Source: Succinimonas amylolytica DSM 2873
GTDB lineage: Bacteria; Pseudomonadota; Gammaproteobacteria; Enterobacterales; Succinivibrionaceae
Direction of reading: 5' to 3'
Assembly: GCF_000378405.1 (NCBI RefSeq)
Contig: NZ_KB899636.1
Span: forward strand, 568,303-632,302
DNA: 64,000 nt
A model generated the notes under the pieces. It made no database searches. It saw only the letters and a list, made by a program, of their open reading frames with translations, and was not told the origin of the DNA. The translations under genes were made by a program, and so were the position numbers. Position 1 is the first letter of the stretch. Each line of letters starts with the position of its first letter. Of this stretch, positions 9,112 to 18,915 are shown one piece after another.

Positions 9112-9694
9112 ACTGATATTGGCTTCCGGCTCTCCTCGGAGACGTGAGATTCTTGAAAAGCTGGGATTTGTTTTTCGTGTACTTAGACCCGAAATCGATG
9201 AATCTCGCCATGATGGGGAATCCCCTGAGGCGTATGTGAGACGTCTCTCATATGAAAAGGCCCGGGCAGTTCAGAAATTCCCCGGTGTATCTCCTTTTAC
9301 TGTTATTCTGGCAGCTGATACCACTATTGACTTGGATGGTGATGTTATCGGAAAACCGGCCTCAAAATCTGATTTTTTTGAAATAATGACACGGCTGGCC
9401 GGAAATACTCACCAGGTTATTACCGGATTTACGGTACTCTGTGGCAGGGATACTCATATTGAGACAGTGGTGAGTCAGGTTAGCTTTTGCCGGCTTACTC
9501 CATTTGAGATTGAATGGTATTGGAATACCGGTGAGCCATGCGACAAGGCTGGCGGATATGCGATTCAGGGAATTGGCCGTAAATTTGTCAGTGATTTTCA
9601 TGGCAGTTTCAGCAATATTATCGGTCTGCCAGAAGATGAGGTTCTTCGGGGACTCTCCGGATTTGGTGTTTTTCCTTCTGGGGGGCATGGATGA
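9101..9694 (+). CDS. yhdE: Maf-family nucleoside triphosphate pyrophosphatase (YhdE type)
   Basis: 197-aa house-cleaning pyrophosphatase predicted to hydrolyse dTTP/UTP and modified derivatives to monophosphates. It has the family signature SGSPRRREIL near the N terminus, the SYEKARAV helix, the catalytic LAADTTI region and DKAGGYAIQG near the C terminus. The ATG at 9101 (MTTELILASG) is preferred over an upstream GTG at 9086. The order mreBCD-yhdE-rng matches E. coli and supports the YhdE rather than YceF subgroup. It shares an ATGA overlap with rng. Confidence 0.93.
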   Translation: MTTELILASGSPRRREILEKLGFVFRVLRPEIDESRHDGESPEAYVRRLSYEKARAVQKFPGVSPFTVILAADTTIDLDGDVIGKPASKSDFFEIMTRLAGNTHQVITGFTVLCGRDTHIETVVSQVSFCRLTPFEIEWYWNTGEPCDKAGGYAIQGIGRKFVSDFHGSFSNIIGLPEDEVLRGLSGFGVFPSGGHG

Positions 9695-11163
9695 GAGTTT
9701 TGTTCATTGAGGATATTCCGGGATCCTTCAGGGCAGGAATAGCTGACGACGGAATCCTTACGGATTTCGTGATAGCTTCTGGAGAGTGTTCGAAATCAGT
9801 GTATCCCCGCAGGGGGGCTGTATATTGCGGCAGGGTAACGAGAGTTATCCCCGGTATGGCTGCTTTTGTGGATATTGGCGATTCCCGGGCAGCGTATCTG
9901 GAGCCGGGAAAAAATGGTTTTTCTCAGGAAGTTATTCCTGGTGGCCATGTTCTTGTTATGGTGGAAAGAGAGCGTGTAGGTTCTAAAGGGTGCCGGCTTT
10001 CATTGGAACCGGTGATTACCGGAAGGTATCTGGTGCTTGAGTCTGGGGCAGGCCAAAATCGTATATCACGGAAAATTCCATCTCCCAAAAGAGATTTAAT
10101 CACAGAAATTGCTGACCGAATGGTGGATAACCATGTTTATAAGTATCCAGGACATTTTGTGATTCGGACAGCGGTTGCCGAAATCCCGGATCAGGATATT
10201 TTTGATGTTCTAAAGACTGAGGCCAATTATCTTTATGAGGTTCTCGGCAATCTTAAAAGCACGGCCTGTGCTTCCGGCCGGGTCGGTCTTCTTTACGATA
10301 GTCCGGATGCAGCTGAATGTCTGGTAAGAGACAATTCTTTAGATGCCATAGTTGTAAGTTCAAAGGAGTCTTTCCGCAGATTTTCTGCAGTTACTGAGAA
10401 ATATTTTCACGATTATCCATGGGGGCCTGAACTCAGGATTTTTGAAAGAAGTGAGCAGGAACTGCTATTTGATAACTGCGGACTGGATATTCAGATTCAG
10501 AATTCTTTTCGGAGAACATGCAGTCTTTCCTCCGGCGGAGAAGTTGTTTTTGATGAGGCAGAAGCTCTTACGGCTGTGGATGTTAATTCAGGAAGCGCAA
10601 TTTCAGGATCTTCTGATGAAGAAAAAGCTTTTATGGTCAATAAGGAAGCGGCTATGGTCATTCCGTCCCAGATCAGGGTACGGGGAATAGGCGGTATCAT
10701 AGCGGTTGATTTTCTTAACATGCGTAATAATATGCACAGATCCGAAATTTTGCGCATTTTAAAAACTCTGCTTAAGAAGGATTCGCTGGTTTCCCGGGTT
10801 TCCGATTTCTCCGAGCTGGGGATTGTGGAGATTTCCCGTATGAGAGTTCACGACAGCAATCTTGTGCACCATTCTGAAGTGTGTCCGCTGTGCCATGGCT
10901 CTGGGAGACTTCCGGATGTGGATATGGTTCTTGGGGCTATTTCCCGGGAATTGTTCAGGAGAAGTGTAGCGTATCATGATTATGAACAGATTCTGATTCT
11001 GAAAGACGGACTTCTGAGTTTTTTTCGGTCCAAAAATGGTCGTTCATTTTTAGGGAGGCTTTCTTCTGAATTGGGGATAACTGTTGTTATTAGGGAAATG
11101 ACAGGGGATTCCCGGGACTCATGGGCAATTATTTCCGGTAACAAAAATCAGAGTGTGCAGTAA
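9691..11163 (+). CDS. rng: Ribonuclease G
   Basis: 490-aa single-strand endoribonuclease of the RNase E/G family, for 16S rRNA 5' maturation and mRNA decay. An S1 RNA-binding domain covers about residues 37-120 (GRVTRVIPGMAAFVDIG). The two metal-binding aspartates are visible in TAVDVNSG and AVDFLNM. The zinc-link CPLCHGSG lies near residues 399-406. Length equals E. coli RNase G (489), with no RNase E-type C-terminal scaffold. The N terminus deviates from the usual wording (AVYCGRV instead of NIYKGRV), so this is a diverged copy. Coupled to maf by ATGA. Confidence 0.92.
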   Translation: MRVLFIEDIPGSFRAGIADDGILTDFVIASGECSKSVYPRRGAVYCGRVTRVIPGMAAFVDIGDSRAAYLEPGKNGFSQEVIPGGHVLVMVERERVGSKGCRLSLEPVITGRYLVLESGAGQNRISRKIPSPKRDLITEIADRMVDNHVYKYPGHFVIRTAVAEIPDQDIFDVLKTEANYLYEVLGNLKSTACASGRVGLLYDSPDAAECLVRDNSLDAIVVSSKESFRRFSAVTEKYFHDYPWGPELRIFERSEQELLFDNCGLDIQIQNSFRRTCSLSSGGEVVFDEAEALTAVDVNSGSAISGSSDEEKAFMVNKEAAMVIPSQIRVRGIGGIIAVDFLNMRNNMHRSEILRILKTLLKKDSLVSRVSDFSELGIVEISRMRVHDSNLVHHSEVCPLCHGSGRLPDVDMVLGAISRELFRRSVAYHDYEQILILKDGLLSFFRSKNGRSFLGRLSSELGITVVIREMTGDSRDSWAIISGNKNQSVQ

Positions 11164-11392
11164 TTTGCAATCAGCAAAGTCCGCAATTTCAGTCCGGGGC
11201 AGACAGTACCCGTTTGGTTTAAAATGTTTTTTGGAATGCTGTTTCCCGGGAACTCTCAATCAATGGGGGAATCAGCGTTTTGGCAATTAATCGGCACTGT
11301 TTTGCAAAACTAAGGTAAAACGTTTGCGCTGTCGCTTTTTTACGGATATTCTGACAGCCCGAAAATGCAGTAAACAGGAGTACCACCGCAAT
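11164..11392 (+). other. rng-tldD intergenic region
   Basis: 229 bases without a credible ORF. In E. coli the large yhdP gene occupies this slot; here nothing of it remains. TTGGCA at 11280-11285 is a good -35, but the sequence 17 bases on (TGCAAA) is a poor -10, so the tldD promoter is uncertain. A TTTTGCAAAA palindrome lies around 11300-11309. Confidence 0.5.
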
Positions 11393-12919
11393 ATGTCCTT
11401 TGATTCCTCACAGGCACTGATTTCCTATGTTGAAGATCATTTGCTTAAAGCAAATAATCTTGATATTTCCTATATTGAAAAAATGCTGGGACGTCTTAAC
11501 AGCACAAAAATTGATTTCGGTGATATATATTTTCAAAAAAAGATTAGCGAGTCATGGTCGATAGATGACCAGGCTGTTAAAAACGGCAGTTTCTCAATAG
11601 ATCAGGGCTTTGGCGTCAGATCGGTTCTGGGTGAAAAAACAGCCCTTGCCTACTCTGATGAAATTAATGAAAGAGCCTTGCATCAGACGGTACGTGCCGC
11701 CAGAAGCGTATCCAAGCAGGCAGGTTCTGGAGAGGCTAAGATTGATTTTTCCAAAGGATATCGGGTACGCATAAAGGATCAGTTTGATCCCATAGGCTCC
11801 ATGTCGCGGGATCTGAAAGTTTTTATCCTGCGGGAAATGGATTCTTTCGCCAGATCTCTTGATCCCCGGGTGGTTCAGGTGATGGCTTCACTAACTTCAT
11901 CGGACAAAGAATTTCTGGTGGCTAATACTGACGGAACACTGGCGGCTGATGTAATTCCCGGGGTTAGTCTGTCGTGCTCTGTCATAGTTGAGGAGAACGG
12001 AGTTCGCGAGAATGGCTCCAGTGCTTCTGGTAAAGCTTCGGATTTGAATTTTTTCCAGGAGGACGTTCCGGTGATTTCCATGGATTTTATCAGGGGGATT
12101 TCTCCTGACGCGGTATCCGGAGCGACGGAAAAACGTTATCTTGCCATCGCCAGGGATGCGGTCAGGAACGCACTTGTAAATCTCAGAGCACGTCCAGTTG
12201 AGGCTGGGGAGCTTACTGTAATTCTGGCCAGCGGCTGGCCAGCGGTTCTTTTTCATGAAGCTGTAGGACATGGTCTTGAGGCTGACGCGGTCAGAAAAAG
12301 TACTTCAGTGTTTGGCGGAAAAATCGGGGAACAGGTGGCATCGCCACTGTGTACGGTTATTGATTCCGGTATTATCAGCAATGGTTCAGGTTCCTTTAAT
12401 GTTGACAGCGAGGGAACCCCGGCTCAGGAGAACGTTCTTATCGAAAACGGCATTCTTAAAGGATATATGTATGACCGGAGCAATGCCATGCTGATGGGGG
12501 CAAAATCAACTGGTAACGGGCGTCGCATGGATTACGACTGCTGTCCGATTCCCAGAATGACCAACACCTTCCTTGCTCCCGGTACAACACCAAGAGAGGA
12601 CGTCATTGCCAGTGCGGATCACGGTATATATGCCGTGAATTTCCAGGGCGGTCAGGTTGATCCCTCAACTGGAAAATTTACCTTTTCCATGAGCGAGGCT
12701 TATGTTATCGAAAAGGGGCAGGTTCTTTATCCAGTAAAAGGAGCCACTCTCATTGGAAACTGTATTGATGCCCTGAAACAGGTGTCGCTGGTGGGTAACA
12801 ATCTTTCATTTGACAGGGGGAGCGGAGCCTGCGGCAAGGAAGGACAGTCCGTAAGAGTAGGGATCGGGATGCCTACCATAAGACTCGACAGTATAACTGT
12901 GGGTGGTACTAAAGGCTGA
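11393..12919 (+). CDS. tldD: Metalloprotease subunit TldD
   Basis: 508-aa zinc protease subunit that forms a heterodimer with TldE (PmbA). The complex digests unfolded peptides and is known from microcin B17 maturation and CcdA turnover. HEAVGHGLEAD supplies the HExxxH zinc motif of the family. The N terminus (DIYFQKKISESW, IDQGFGVR) matches TldD. The ATG at 11393 follows AGGAG at 11376-11380. An upstream in-frame TTG (11324) would add 23 residues unlike TldD. It lies in the usual neighbourhood downstream of rng, and its partner pmbA is only 1.2 kb away. Confidence 0.95.
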   Translation: MSFDSSQALISYVEDHLLKANNLDISYIEKMLGRLNSTKIDFGDIYFQKKISESWSIDDQAVKNGSFSIDQGFGVRSVLGEKTALAYSDEINERALHQTVRAARSVSKQAGSGEAKIDFSKGYRVRIKDQFDPIGSMSRDLKVFILREMDSFARSLDPRVVQVMASLTSSDKEFLVANTDGTLAADVIPGVSLSCSVIVEENGVRENGSSASGKASDLNFFQEDVPVISMDFIRGISPDAVSGATEKRYLAIARDAVRNALVNLRARPVEAGELTVILASGWPAVLFHEAVGHGLEADAVRKSTSVFGGKIGEQVASPLCTVIDSGIISNGSGSFNVDSEGTPAQENVLIENGILKGYMYDRSNAMLMGAKSTGNGRRMDYDCCPIPRMTNTFLAPGTTPREDVIASADHGIYAVNFQGGQVDPSTGKFTFSMSEAYVIEKGQVLYPVKGATLIGNCIDALKQVSLVGNNLSFDRGSGACGKEGQSVRVGIGMPTIRLDSITVGGTKG

Positions 12920-13028
12920 CAAGCAGCCTTGCTTCCTGTCCCGCGAACTTCTCATTATTCATAGTTCAGGACGCTTTGGGTGATGTGTGTCCAGTCCCCT
13001 TTTGGGACACCGGAGCTCCTGATTACTT

Positions 13029-13346
13029 CTACTTGCGGGAGTTGATGTACTTTTCGGCATCCGGAACGCCGCCCAGGTTTTCAACTTTTGAATAACCTGC
13101 CTCATTGAGAGCTGCCTTGGCGATTCCCGCTCTTTTGCCGCTTCTGCAAAATACGTAAATATTGTCATCCTTGGAAATGTTCTGCTTCTGAACTCCTGCC
13201 ACAATATCGGTATGGACGATGTTTACACTTCCGTCAATATGATATTCCTGATATTCCTGGGGGCTTCTGACGTCGATGTAAATGTCTGCCGCGAATGCGG
13301 GACACAGTGTCAGGATGCTGGCGATAAACGCTATTTTTTTAATCAT
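13029..13346 (-). CDS. pspE: Periplasmic PspE-like thiosulfate sulfurtransferase
   Basis: Single-domain rhodanese of 105 aa with a cleavable Sec signal peptide (MIKKIAFIASILTLCPAFA^A), so periplasmic. IDVRSPQEY and the active-site loop VFCRSGKRAG with catalytic Cys are both present, as is the C-terminal VENLGG. Length and layout match E. coli PspE (104 aa). The ATG at 13346 is preceded by GAGGAA on the minus strand; a longer frame to 13373 would spoil the signal peptide. It is a single gene convergent with tldD, and no psp operon is visible. Confidence 0.85.
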   Translation of the reverse strand: MIKKIAFIASILTLCPAFAADIYIDVRSPQEYQEYHIDGSVNIVHTDIVAGVQKQNISKDDNIYVFCRSGKRAGIAKAALNEAGYSKVENLGGVPDAEKYINSRK

Positions 13347-13460
13347 GCTGATATTCCTCACCTTGATAAACAAAAGTTAAATTGTCTGCCGTTTGCCACG
13401 AGAACTTTTTTCTGAAGAACGGCATTGTCATGTCAAATCACATTATAGGGAAACTGGATC

Positions 13461-14024
13461 CTATTCCCCGTTTCCGGACGGATTATCGGAACCGTCTCTG
13501 AGATATTTAAATAGTTCCCGGTAAAAACGTTTTTCCCCAGCAGGGTTTTCCATTTCCATGCGGGCTCGTGTTGTCAGATTCCGCAACTTCTGCCGATCGT
13601 ATTCCGGATGCTCGCCAATAAGCCTGTTTATGGCTGTCATGCCTTCGTTTATCAGACTGTCCCGCAGTTCTTCAAGTCTGTGAAATGCTGCATTTCCGGC
13701 TACGCATTTGCTTTGAATGGCCTCCAGAGCGGTATTTATGGCGTCGACTTCAGATTCATCCAGAGAGCGCATCAGGGATTCAATGTGCAGAAATTCCCGG
13801 CGGAGCTCCTCCGATCTTGGCTTCAGCTTTTTGGCATGAAGACAAGCTTCTCTGAAGCTGTCATGATCGCCGAACGGAATTCTGTTAAACTCTGATTCGG
13901 AAAGAGAGACAAGCTTTTTTCCGATATCCCGGAGCTGGTGAGAATGTCTTTTACGGGAGCTTCGGGACACCCATCCATCGTCAGTGTCTGTCTCGTGGTA
14001 AAAATTATTATGATCTTGTTGCAT
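13461..14024 (-). CDS. darP: Ribosome maturation factor DarP (YjgA)
   Basis: 187-aa helical protein of the UPF0307/YjgA family, which binds late 50S precursors and helps peptidyl-transferase-centre maturation. Recognisable features are VSRSSRKRHSHQLRDIGKKLVSL near residue 19, the FHRLEELRDSLI segment and a C-terminal RFYRELFKYLRD. It is divergent from pmbA, exactly as yjgA and pmbA are in E. coli. Confidence 0.93.
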   Translation of the reverse strand: MQQDHNNFYHETDTDDGWVSRSSRKRHSHQLRDIGKKLVSLSESEFNRIPFGDHDSFREACLHAKKLKPRSEELRREFLHIESLMRSLDESEVDAINTALEAIQSKCVAGNAAFHRLEELRDSLINEGMTAINRLIGEHPEYDRQKLRNLTTRARMEMENPAGEKRFYRELFKYLRDGSDNPSGNGE

Positions 14025-14093
14025 TGGTTCAATATCCTGACTTGATTTTAGTGTATTCTATCAGACACTTCAGAGACACAGGAATTTTTTACA

Positions 14094-15446
14094 ATGAAAG
14101 AACGGATTTTGGCAGAAAAAAAAGATCTTGAACTTATTGCGGAGATGGCAGTCGATTTTGCTCGCTGTGAGGGGGCTGATGAGGTGGTGGTCAAGATGAA
14201 TAAGAGTACCGGTCTTGACGTATCCTGCCGGCATGGAGAGCTGGAAAACATCGATTTTAATAAAAGTCGCAGTCTTTCTGTCAGTGTGCTTAGAAATCAT
14301 CAGAAAGGATATGCTAGGACTGCGGATTTTAGTGATGGAGCAATCAGGGAAACAGTACGGGCGGCTCTTTCAATCGCAAGAACCACTATGCCGGATCCTT
14401 TTGCAGGACTTCCGGAAAGGGATGAGTTTGCCTGGGAGCCTGAAGATTTTGATATTCTTCATCCGGAAGAGCCAGATCCGGACGATTGTCTCAGGACGGC
14501 GGTCAGACTGGAGGAGCTTGCCATGTCCCGGGATCCTCGCATTACTGATTCGAGAGGAGCCGGGGTTTCCAATCACTATGGAATGAATATCATGGTGAAT
14601 TCTGCAGGTTTTATGTGCAGTGAGGCCAATTCCTATTTTTCCAAATCGGTATGTGTTATGGCTGATGACAGTACCGGAAGACAGACAGGGGCCTCCTACA
14701 CCAATGCTGTTGACAGCCGTCTTCTTCTTTCTGATGATTTTCTGGCTCGGGAATCGGTAAGGGAGGCCATTGAATGTATTAATCCCCAAAAAATTCCTAC
14801 CTGTACCTGTCCGGTGATTTTTCGGTTCGACTGTGCTCCGGAGATTATATCACCGGCAGTAGGTGCGATTTTCGGGATGAATCAGTACTATAAGTGCTCT
14901 TTTTTGCAGGATTGCCGTGGAAAGCAGGTTTTTCCGGAATGGTTTACCATGAGTTCGGATCCCAGGGTTCGGGGTCATATTTCAGCTCTGTACTGTGACA
15001 GTGAGGGGGTGGCCACCCGCAGGTGTGATCTTTTCAAAAAGGGGGTGGCTGTTGATTATCTTCATTCCTGTGTCAGTGCCCGGAAGCTTGGTGAAAAAAC
15101 GAACGGTCATGCCGGAGGTGCACTGGGAATTGTTACTTTGTCAGATGAAAGGGGCCCAAAACAGAGTTATAAAGATCTTTTGCACAGCATGGACAAGGGG
15201 CTTGTGGTAATCAGTACCATGGGACAGGGTATTAATACCATGAATGGAGATCTGTCAGTCGGGGTTACCGGCTTCTGGGTTGAAAACGGTGAAATTCAGT
15301 ATCCGGTGTCCGGGATAACCATCGCAGGTAATCTGAAAAATATGTATCAGGGAATCCGCGGCATTGCTGATGATGCAGATGAGAGGCAGCGTTTCAGGAC
15401 GGGCTCTGTTATGATAGACAGAATGACCGTTGCTGGCGGAGAATGA
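14094..15446 (+). CDS. pmbA: Metalloprotease subunit TldE (PmbA)
   Basis: 450-aa partner of TldD (E. coli PmbA 450 aa). Like other TldE proteins it lacks the HExxH-type zinc site and contributes structurally to the protease complex. Recognisable segments are DVSCRHGELENIDFNKSRSL near the N terminus, GHAGGALGI and the C-terminal GDLSVGVTGFWVENGEIQYPV. An AGGA ribosome site precedes the ATG. The 69-base gap to darP must hold both divergent promoters, neither of which I can place confidently. Confidence 0.95.
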   Translation: MKERILAEKKDLELIAEMAVDFARCEGADEVVVKMNKSTGLDVSCRHGELENIDFNKSRSLSVSVLRNHQKGYARTADFSDGAIRETVRAALSIARTTMPDPFAGLPERDEFAWEPEDFDILHPEEPDPDDCLRTAVRLEELAMSRDPRITDSRGAGVSNHYGMNIMVNSAGFMCSEANSYFSKSVCVMADDSTGRQTGASYTNAVDSRLLLSDDFLARESVREAIECINPQKIPTCTCPVIFRFDCAPEIISPAVGAIFGMNQYYKCSFLQDCRGKQVFPEWFTMSSDPRVRGHISALYCDSEGVATRRCDLFKKGVAVDYLHSCVSARKLGEKTNGHAGGALGIVTLSDERGPKQSYKDLLHSMDKGLVVISTMGQGINTMNGDLSVGVTGFWVENGEIQYPVSGITIAGNLKNMYQGIRGIADDADERQRFRTGSVMIDRMTVAGGE

Positions 15447-15525
15447 TGTTTTCACGTTCTTGTTTTCTGCTTTCGGAGTTGAATTGTACCTTAAAGTCTA
15501 AAAGCTGGTACATACAGATTTTTTT

Positions 15526-15554
15526 TTGCAAAAACAGCTGTCTCAAATTAAAAT
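15526..15554 (+). promoter_or_regulatory. Putative sigma-70 promoter for glpX
   Basis: TTGCAA at 15526-15531, 17-base spacer, TAAAAT at 15549-15554. The predicted leader is about 40 bases. It is the best match in the 152-base gap between pmbA and glpX. Confidence 0.5.
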
Positions 15555-15598
15555 CTGAAATGGTTCGTTTGGGGTTTTTGTGATATTCAGGAATTGTT

Positions 15599-16633
15599 AT
15601 GAAACGTGAAATGTCCTTGGAGTTTTGCCGTGTTACCGAGGCGGCTGCTTTGGCTAGTTATCACTGGCTGGGCAGAGGAGACAAGAATGCTGCCGATGAT
15701 GCTGCGGTGCATGCCATGCGCTATATGCTTAACGGAATAAAGATGAGCGGTGAAATAGTGATTGGCGAAGGCGAGATCGATGAAGCTCCCATGCTCTATA
15801 TCGGAGAGGCAGTAGGTGAAGGAGGAGATGGTGTTGATATTGCTGTGGATCCGATAGACGGTACCAGAATGACTGCTTTGGGACAGGCTAACGCAGTAGC
15901 AGTCCTAGCGGCGTGCGACAAGGGCGGTTTTTTGAAAGCCCCGGATATGTATATGGAGAAGCTGATTGTCGGGGCGGGGGCGAAAGGCGCGATTGATCTG
16001 AATCTGCCACTTAAGGAGAATATCGAAAATATTTCCCGGGCTATGGGAAAGCCGTGCAGCGAGCTTACCTGTGTAACTCTTGCAAAACCCCGTCATGAAA
16101 GTGTCATTAAAATGATGCATGAGATGGGGCTTAAGGTTTATGCCTTTCCTGACGGGGATGTTGCTGCATCAATACTTACCTGTATGCCCGACAACGATAT
16201 CGATTTTCTTTATTGTATAGGCGGAGCCCCGGAGGGTGTTATCAGTGCAGCAGCAGTTAGGGCTCTTGACGGCGATATGAATGCGCGTCTTCTGCCACGG
16301 GATGTGGCCAAAGGAGCTACACCTGAGAATATTGAAAAGGGCAGGGAAGAATCCAGGCGCTGCCAGGAGATGGGAATTAATCCGGGGACTGTTCTGCATA
16401 TCGAGGAAATGGTTCGCAATGACAGTTCCATTATTTCTATCACCGGAATTACTGACGGCGATCTGGTGTCGGGAGTAACTCTTAACGGTTCTCTGGCACG
16501 CACTGAAACTCTTCTGATTCGCAGTTCATCCAGAACCATACGCAGAATCAATTCTCTGCATCAGCTTAACAGAAAGTCCAGCACTCTGTATGAATTGGTG
16601 TTCGGAAAGGAAAAAGATCAGACTTCGTTATAG
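15599..16633 (+). CDS. glpX: Class II fructose-1,6-bisphosphatase GlpX
   Basis: 344-aa metal-dependent phosphatase converting fructose-1,6-bisphosphate to fructose-6-phosphate in gluconeogenesis. The metal/substrate motifs GEGEIDEAPML and DPIDGTRMTALGQAN are intact, as is YCIGGAPEGV. The ATG follows AGGA by 6 bases. It stands alone rather than in a glpFKX operon, fitting a housekeeping gluconeogenic role next to the nearby pckA and gpmI. Confidence 0.95.
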   Translation: MKREMSLEFCRVTEAAALASYHWLGRGDKNAADDAAVHAMRYMLNGIKMSGEIVIGEGEIDEAPMLYIGEAVGEGGDGVDIAVDPIDGTRMTALGQANAVAVLAACDKGGFLKAPDMYMEKLIVGAGAKGAIDLNLPLKENIENISRAMGKPCSELTCVTLAKPRHESVIKMMHEMGLKVYAFPDGDVAASILTCMPDNDIDFLYCIGGAPEGVISAAAVRALDGDMNARLLPRDVAKGATPENIEKGREESRRCQEMGINPGTVLHIEEMVRNDSSIISITGITDGDLVSGVTLNGSLARTETLLIRSSSRTIRRINSLHQLNRKSSTLYELVFGKEKDQTSL

Positions 16634-16738
16634 GGGATAGGATAACCCCACTGTACCGACAGGGGATGCATGACGAAAGGAATCGGCATCCCCTTTAAAT
16701 TTGTCACGTAACAGTCAGGAAAATTCTTCGACAGCAGA

Positions 16739-17158
16739 TTAATCGCAGTCTTCTTCGTCATCATCAAAATCCTCCCGGTATATAAATACCAGAGGATCAT
16801 CCGGAGATTGTACAAACCCTTGCATGCCCAGAAAATAAATCAGGCCATCCTGCTCATTTACTGGCACGGTTTTAATGTCGAAGGATACCGTATTGAACCC
16901 GCTCTCAATAATGTAAGCGCAGGTTTCTTCTATCAGATATTTGCCGACGCCTCTTCTTCTGGTAATGTCCCGAACCTTGAGGTAGACGATGCTGTCGTTT
17001 TTTGATACGGAAATGCCTACAACACCGTCATTGAACACGGCCGTGTGGACATCTCCCATTTTTTTGAGTTCAGAATAAGCAAGCGGAGTAATGAGCTTGC
17101 CAAGACTTTTTTCCCATAACGCATCCGGAGTATGGTTATGGAAAACTGTTAATCGCAT
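16739..17158 (-). CDS. panM: PanM/PanZ-like GNAT-family protein
   Basis: 139-aa GNAT fold with the acetyl-CoA-binding loop RRRGVGKYLIEE. The preceding KVRDITRRRGVG strongly resembles PanZ/PanM, the acetyl-CoA sensor that drives PanD self-cleavage and limits pantothenate synthesis. PanD is not in the window. The last 10 residues are almost all acidic (EDFDDDEEDCD), which I do not know from PanZ. A generic N-acetyltransferase is the alternative. It is a single gene, convergent with glpX. Confidence 0.6.
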   Translation of the reverse strand: MRLTVFHNHTPDALWEKSLGKLITPLAYSELKKMGDVHTAVFNDGVVGISVSKNDSIVYLKVRDITRRRGVGKYLIEETCAYIIESGFNTVSFDIKTVPVNEQDGLIYFLGMQGFVQSPDDPLVFIYREDFDDDEEDCD

Positions 17159-17303
17159 ATTCCTGTTTTCCTAAAGATATAAAAAGGTTCGCCCGTAATA
17201 TTTTATTAAAGACACGAACCGCCGGTTAGAATATAAACCATATTTCAGGGCAGATCCATATTCACAGTGAAAATGACACTGTTTTTGTGTGGTGGACACA
17301 GAT

Positions 17304-17335
17304 AAAAAAGCGCCTCCCGGTTGTGAAGAGGCGCT
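17304..17335 (-). terminator. Intrinsic terminator of gpmI
   Basis: Read on the minus strand: AGCGCCTC stem, 10-base loop, GAGGCGCT, then TTTTTT. It begins about 50 bases past the gpmI stop and faces away from the panM promoter. Confidence 0.9.
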
Positions 17336-17382
17336 CATGTTTTGTTATATGTCAGTTGCCTGGCTGGGGCAAAAAAAACAAA

Positions 17383-18915
17383 TTACTCGTTTACCAGCTT
17401 AAACAGAGGTTTTCCGGTCATTTCGGGCGGAATTTCCATTCCGGTGAGAGAGAGAATGGTAGGGGCTAAATCCGAAAGCCGCCCCCCTGATACTGCCTCG
17501 GCCTTTCTGCCAAAGTATATTAAAGGTACCGGAAGGTTGGTATGAGCAGTATATGCAACCCCGGTTTCGAGATCCTTCATGCGTTCAGCATTGCCATGGT
17601 CAGCAGTAATAAGACACTCTCCGCCTACCTTTTTCAGAGATTCGACTACACGACCGATACAGTGATCTACGGCTTCACAGGCTTTCACGGCGGCTTCATA
17701 TACTCCGGTGTGTCCTACCATGTCGCCATTAGGATAATTGCAGATAATAACATCATACTTGGCACTTTCAATTGCAGCGCAAAGCTTGTCGGTGAGTTCT
17801 TCGGAGCTCATTTCGGGCTGGAGGTCGTAGGTGGCTACCTTGGGACTCTGTACCAGAATTCTGTCCTCTCCCGGGAATACGGTTTCCACACCGCCGTTGA
17901 AAAAGAAGGTGACGTGAGCATATTTCTCGGTTTCGGAAATTCTGAGCTGGGTTTTTCCATGTTTGGACAGCCATTCACCAAGAGTGTTTACCAGATCTTC
18001 GGGAGGATAGGCACAGGCTGCATGAATATCTGTGGCATATTCGGTCAGCATTACGAAGTTAATGGCCGGGCGAGCCTTGCGAGAAAAACCGCTGAAGTCG
18101 TCATTGGCAAAGGCACGGGAGATCTGGCGGGCACGGTCAGCACGGAAGTTCATGAAGAGCAGGGTATCACCGTCGTTCATCTTTACCGGATCGCCGATAA
18201 CGGAAGCCTTGATGAACTCGTCGTTTTCATCACGGCCATAAGCAGCGTTGAGAGCGTCAGTGGCAGTGGCGAAAGGTTTAAATCCGGAGATGGCCTGGGT
18301 GAGCAGATCGTAGGCCTGCTCCACGCGATCCCAGCGGTTGTCACGATCCATGGCGTAATAGCGGCCTACCATGGAGGCGAAACGTCCGGTACCGATTTCC
18401 TTGAAAAGAGCCTCGAAACCGTCAATGGAACTCTGGGCACTTCTGGGCGGAACGTCACGGCCGTCAGTGAAGGCATGGAAATATACCTTCTTGGCTCCCT
18501 TCTGAGCCAGCAGTCGGAATACGGCCTTGATCTGATCTTCGTGGCTGTGCACTCCTCCCGGAGACATCAGTCCCATTACATGAACAGCACCGTCTTTTGC
18601 CAGAGTGGCATCAATTGCCTCGTTGAAAGCCTTGTTTGTAAAGAAATCGCCGTCGCTGATGGATTTGGCAATCTTGGTAAGATCCTGGTAAACGATACGG
18701 CCGGCACCGATGTTGGTGTGCCCGACCTCGGAATTACCCATCTGTCCGTCAGGAAGACCTACATCAATACCCGATGCCTGAATATCAGTACTGGCGTAGT
18801 TCTTTGCCAGCGCGTCAAGATTCGGGGTGTTTGCATTTGCCACGGCATTAAATTCCCTGACCGGATTGTCGCCCCAGCCATCCATGATTATAAGTGCAAA
18901 AGGTTTCTTTGCCAT
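17383..18915 (-). CDS. gpmI: 2,3-bisphosphoglycerate-independent phosphoglycerate mutase
   Basis: 510-aa Mn-dependent mutase interconverting 3- and 2-phosphoglycerate. The phosphoserine nucleophile is Ser62 in QMGNSEVGH, at the family position. The other metal-site motifs are present: [52 protein letters not shown] and ITADHGNAE. The start ATG follows AGGAAGGA. High use of preferred codons suits a glycolytic enzyme. It is divergent from pulA. Confidence 0.97.
   Translation of the reverse strand: MAKKPFALIIMDGWGDNPVREFNAVANANTPNLDALAKNYASTDIQASGIDVGLPDGQMGNSEVGHTNIGAGRIVYQDLTKIAKSISDGDFFTNKAFNEAIDATLAKDGAVHVMGLMSPGGVHSHEDQIKAVFRLLAQKGAKKVYFHAFTDGRDVPPRSAQSSIDGFEALFKEIGTGRFASMVGRYYAMDRDNRWDRVEQAYDLLTQAISGFKPFATATDALNAAYGRDENDEFIKASVIGDPVKMNDGDTLLFMNFRADRARQISRAFANDDFSGFSRKARPAINFVMLTEYATDIHAACAYPPEDLVNTLGEWLSKHGKTQLRISETEKYAHVTFFFNGGVETVFPGEDRILVQSPKVATYDLQPEMSSEELTDKLCAAIESAKYDVIICNYPNGDMVGHTGVYEAAVKACEAVDHCIGRVVESLKKVGGECLITADHGNAERMKDLETGVAYTAHTNLPVPLIYFGRKAEAVSGGRLSDLAPTILSLTGMEIPPEMTGKPLFKLVNE

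Noticed and set aside
11291..11310. Sigma-54-like CGGCAC...TTGC upstream of tldD
   Set aside because: Only 9 bases separate GG and GC; RpoN needs 10. The amtB site shows the correct spacing.
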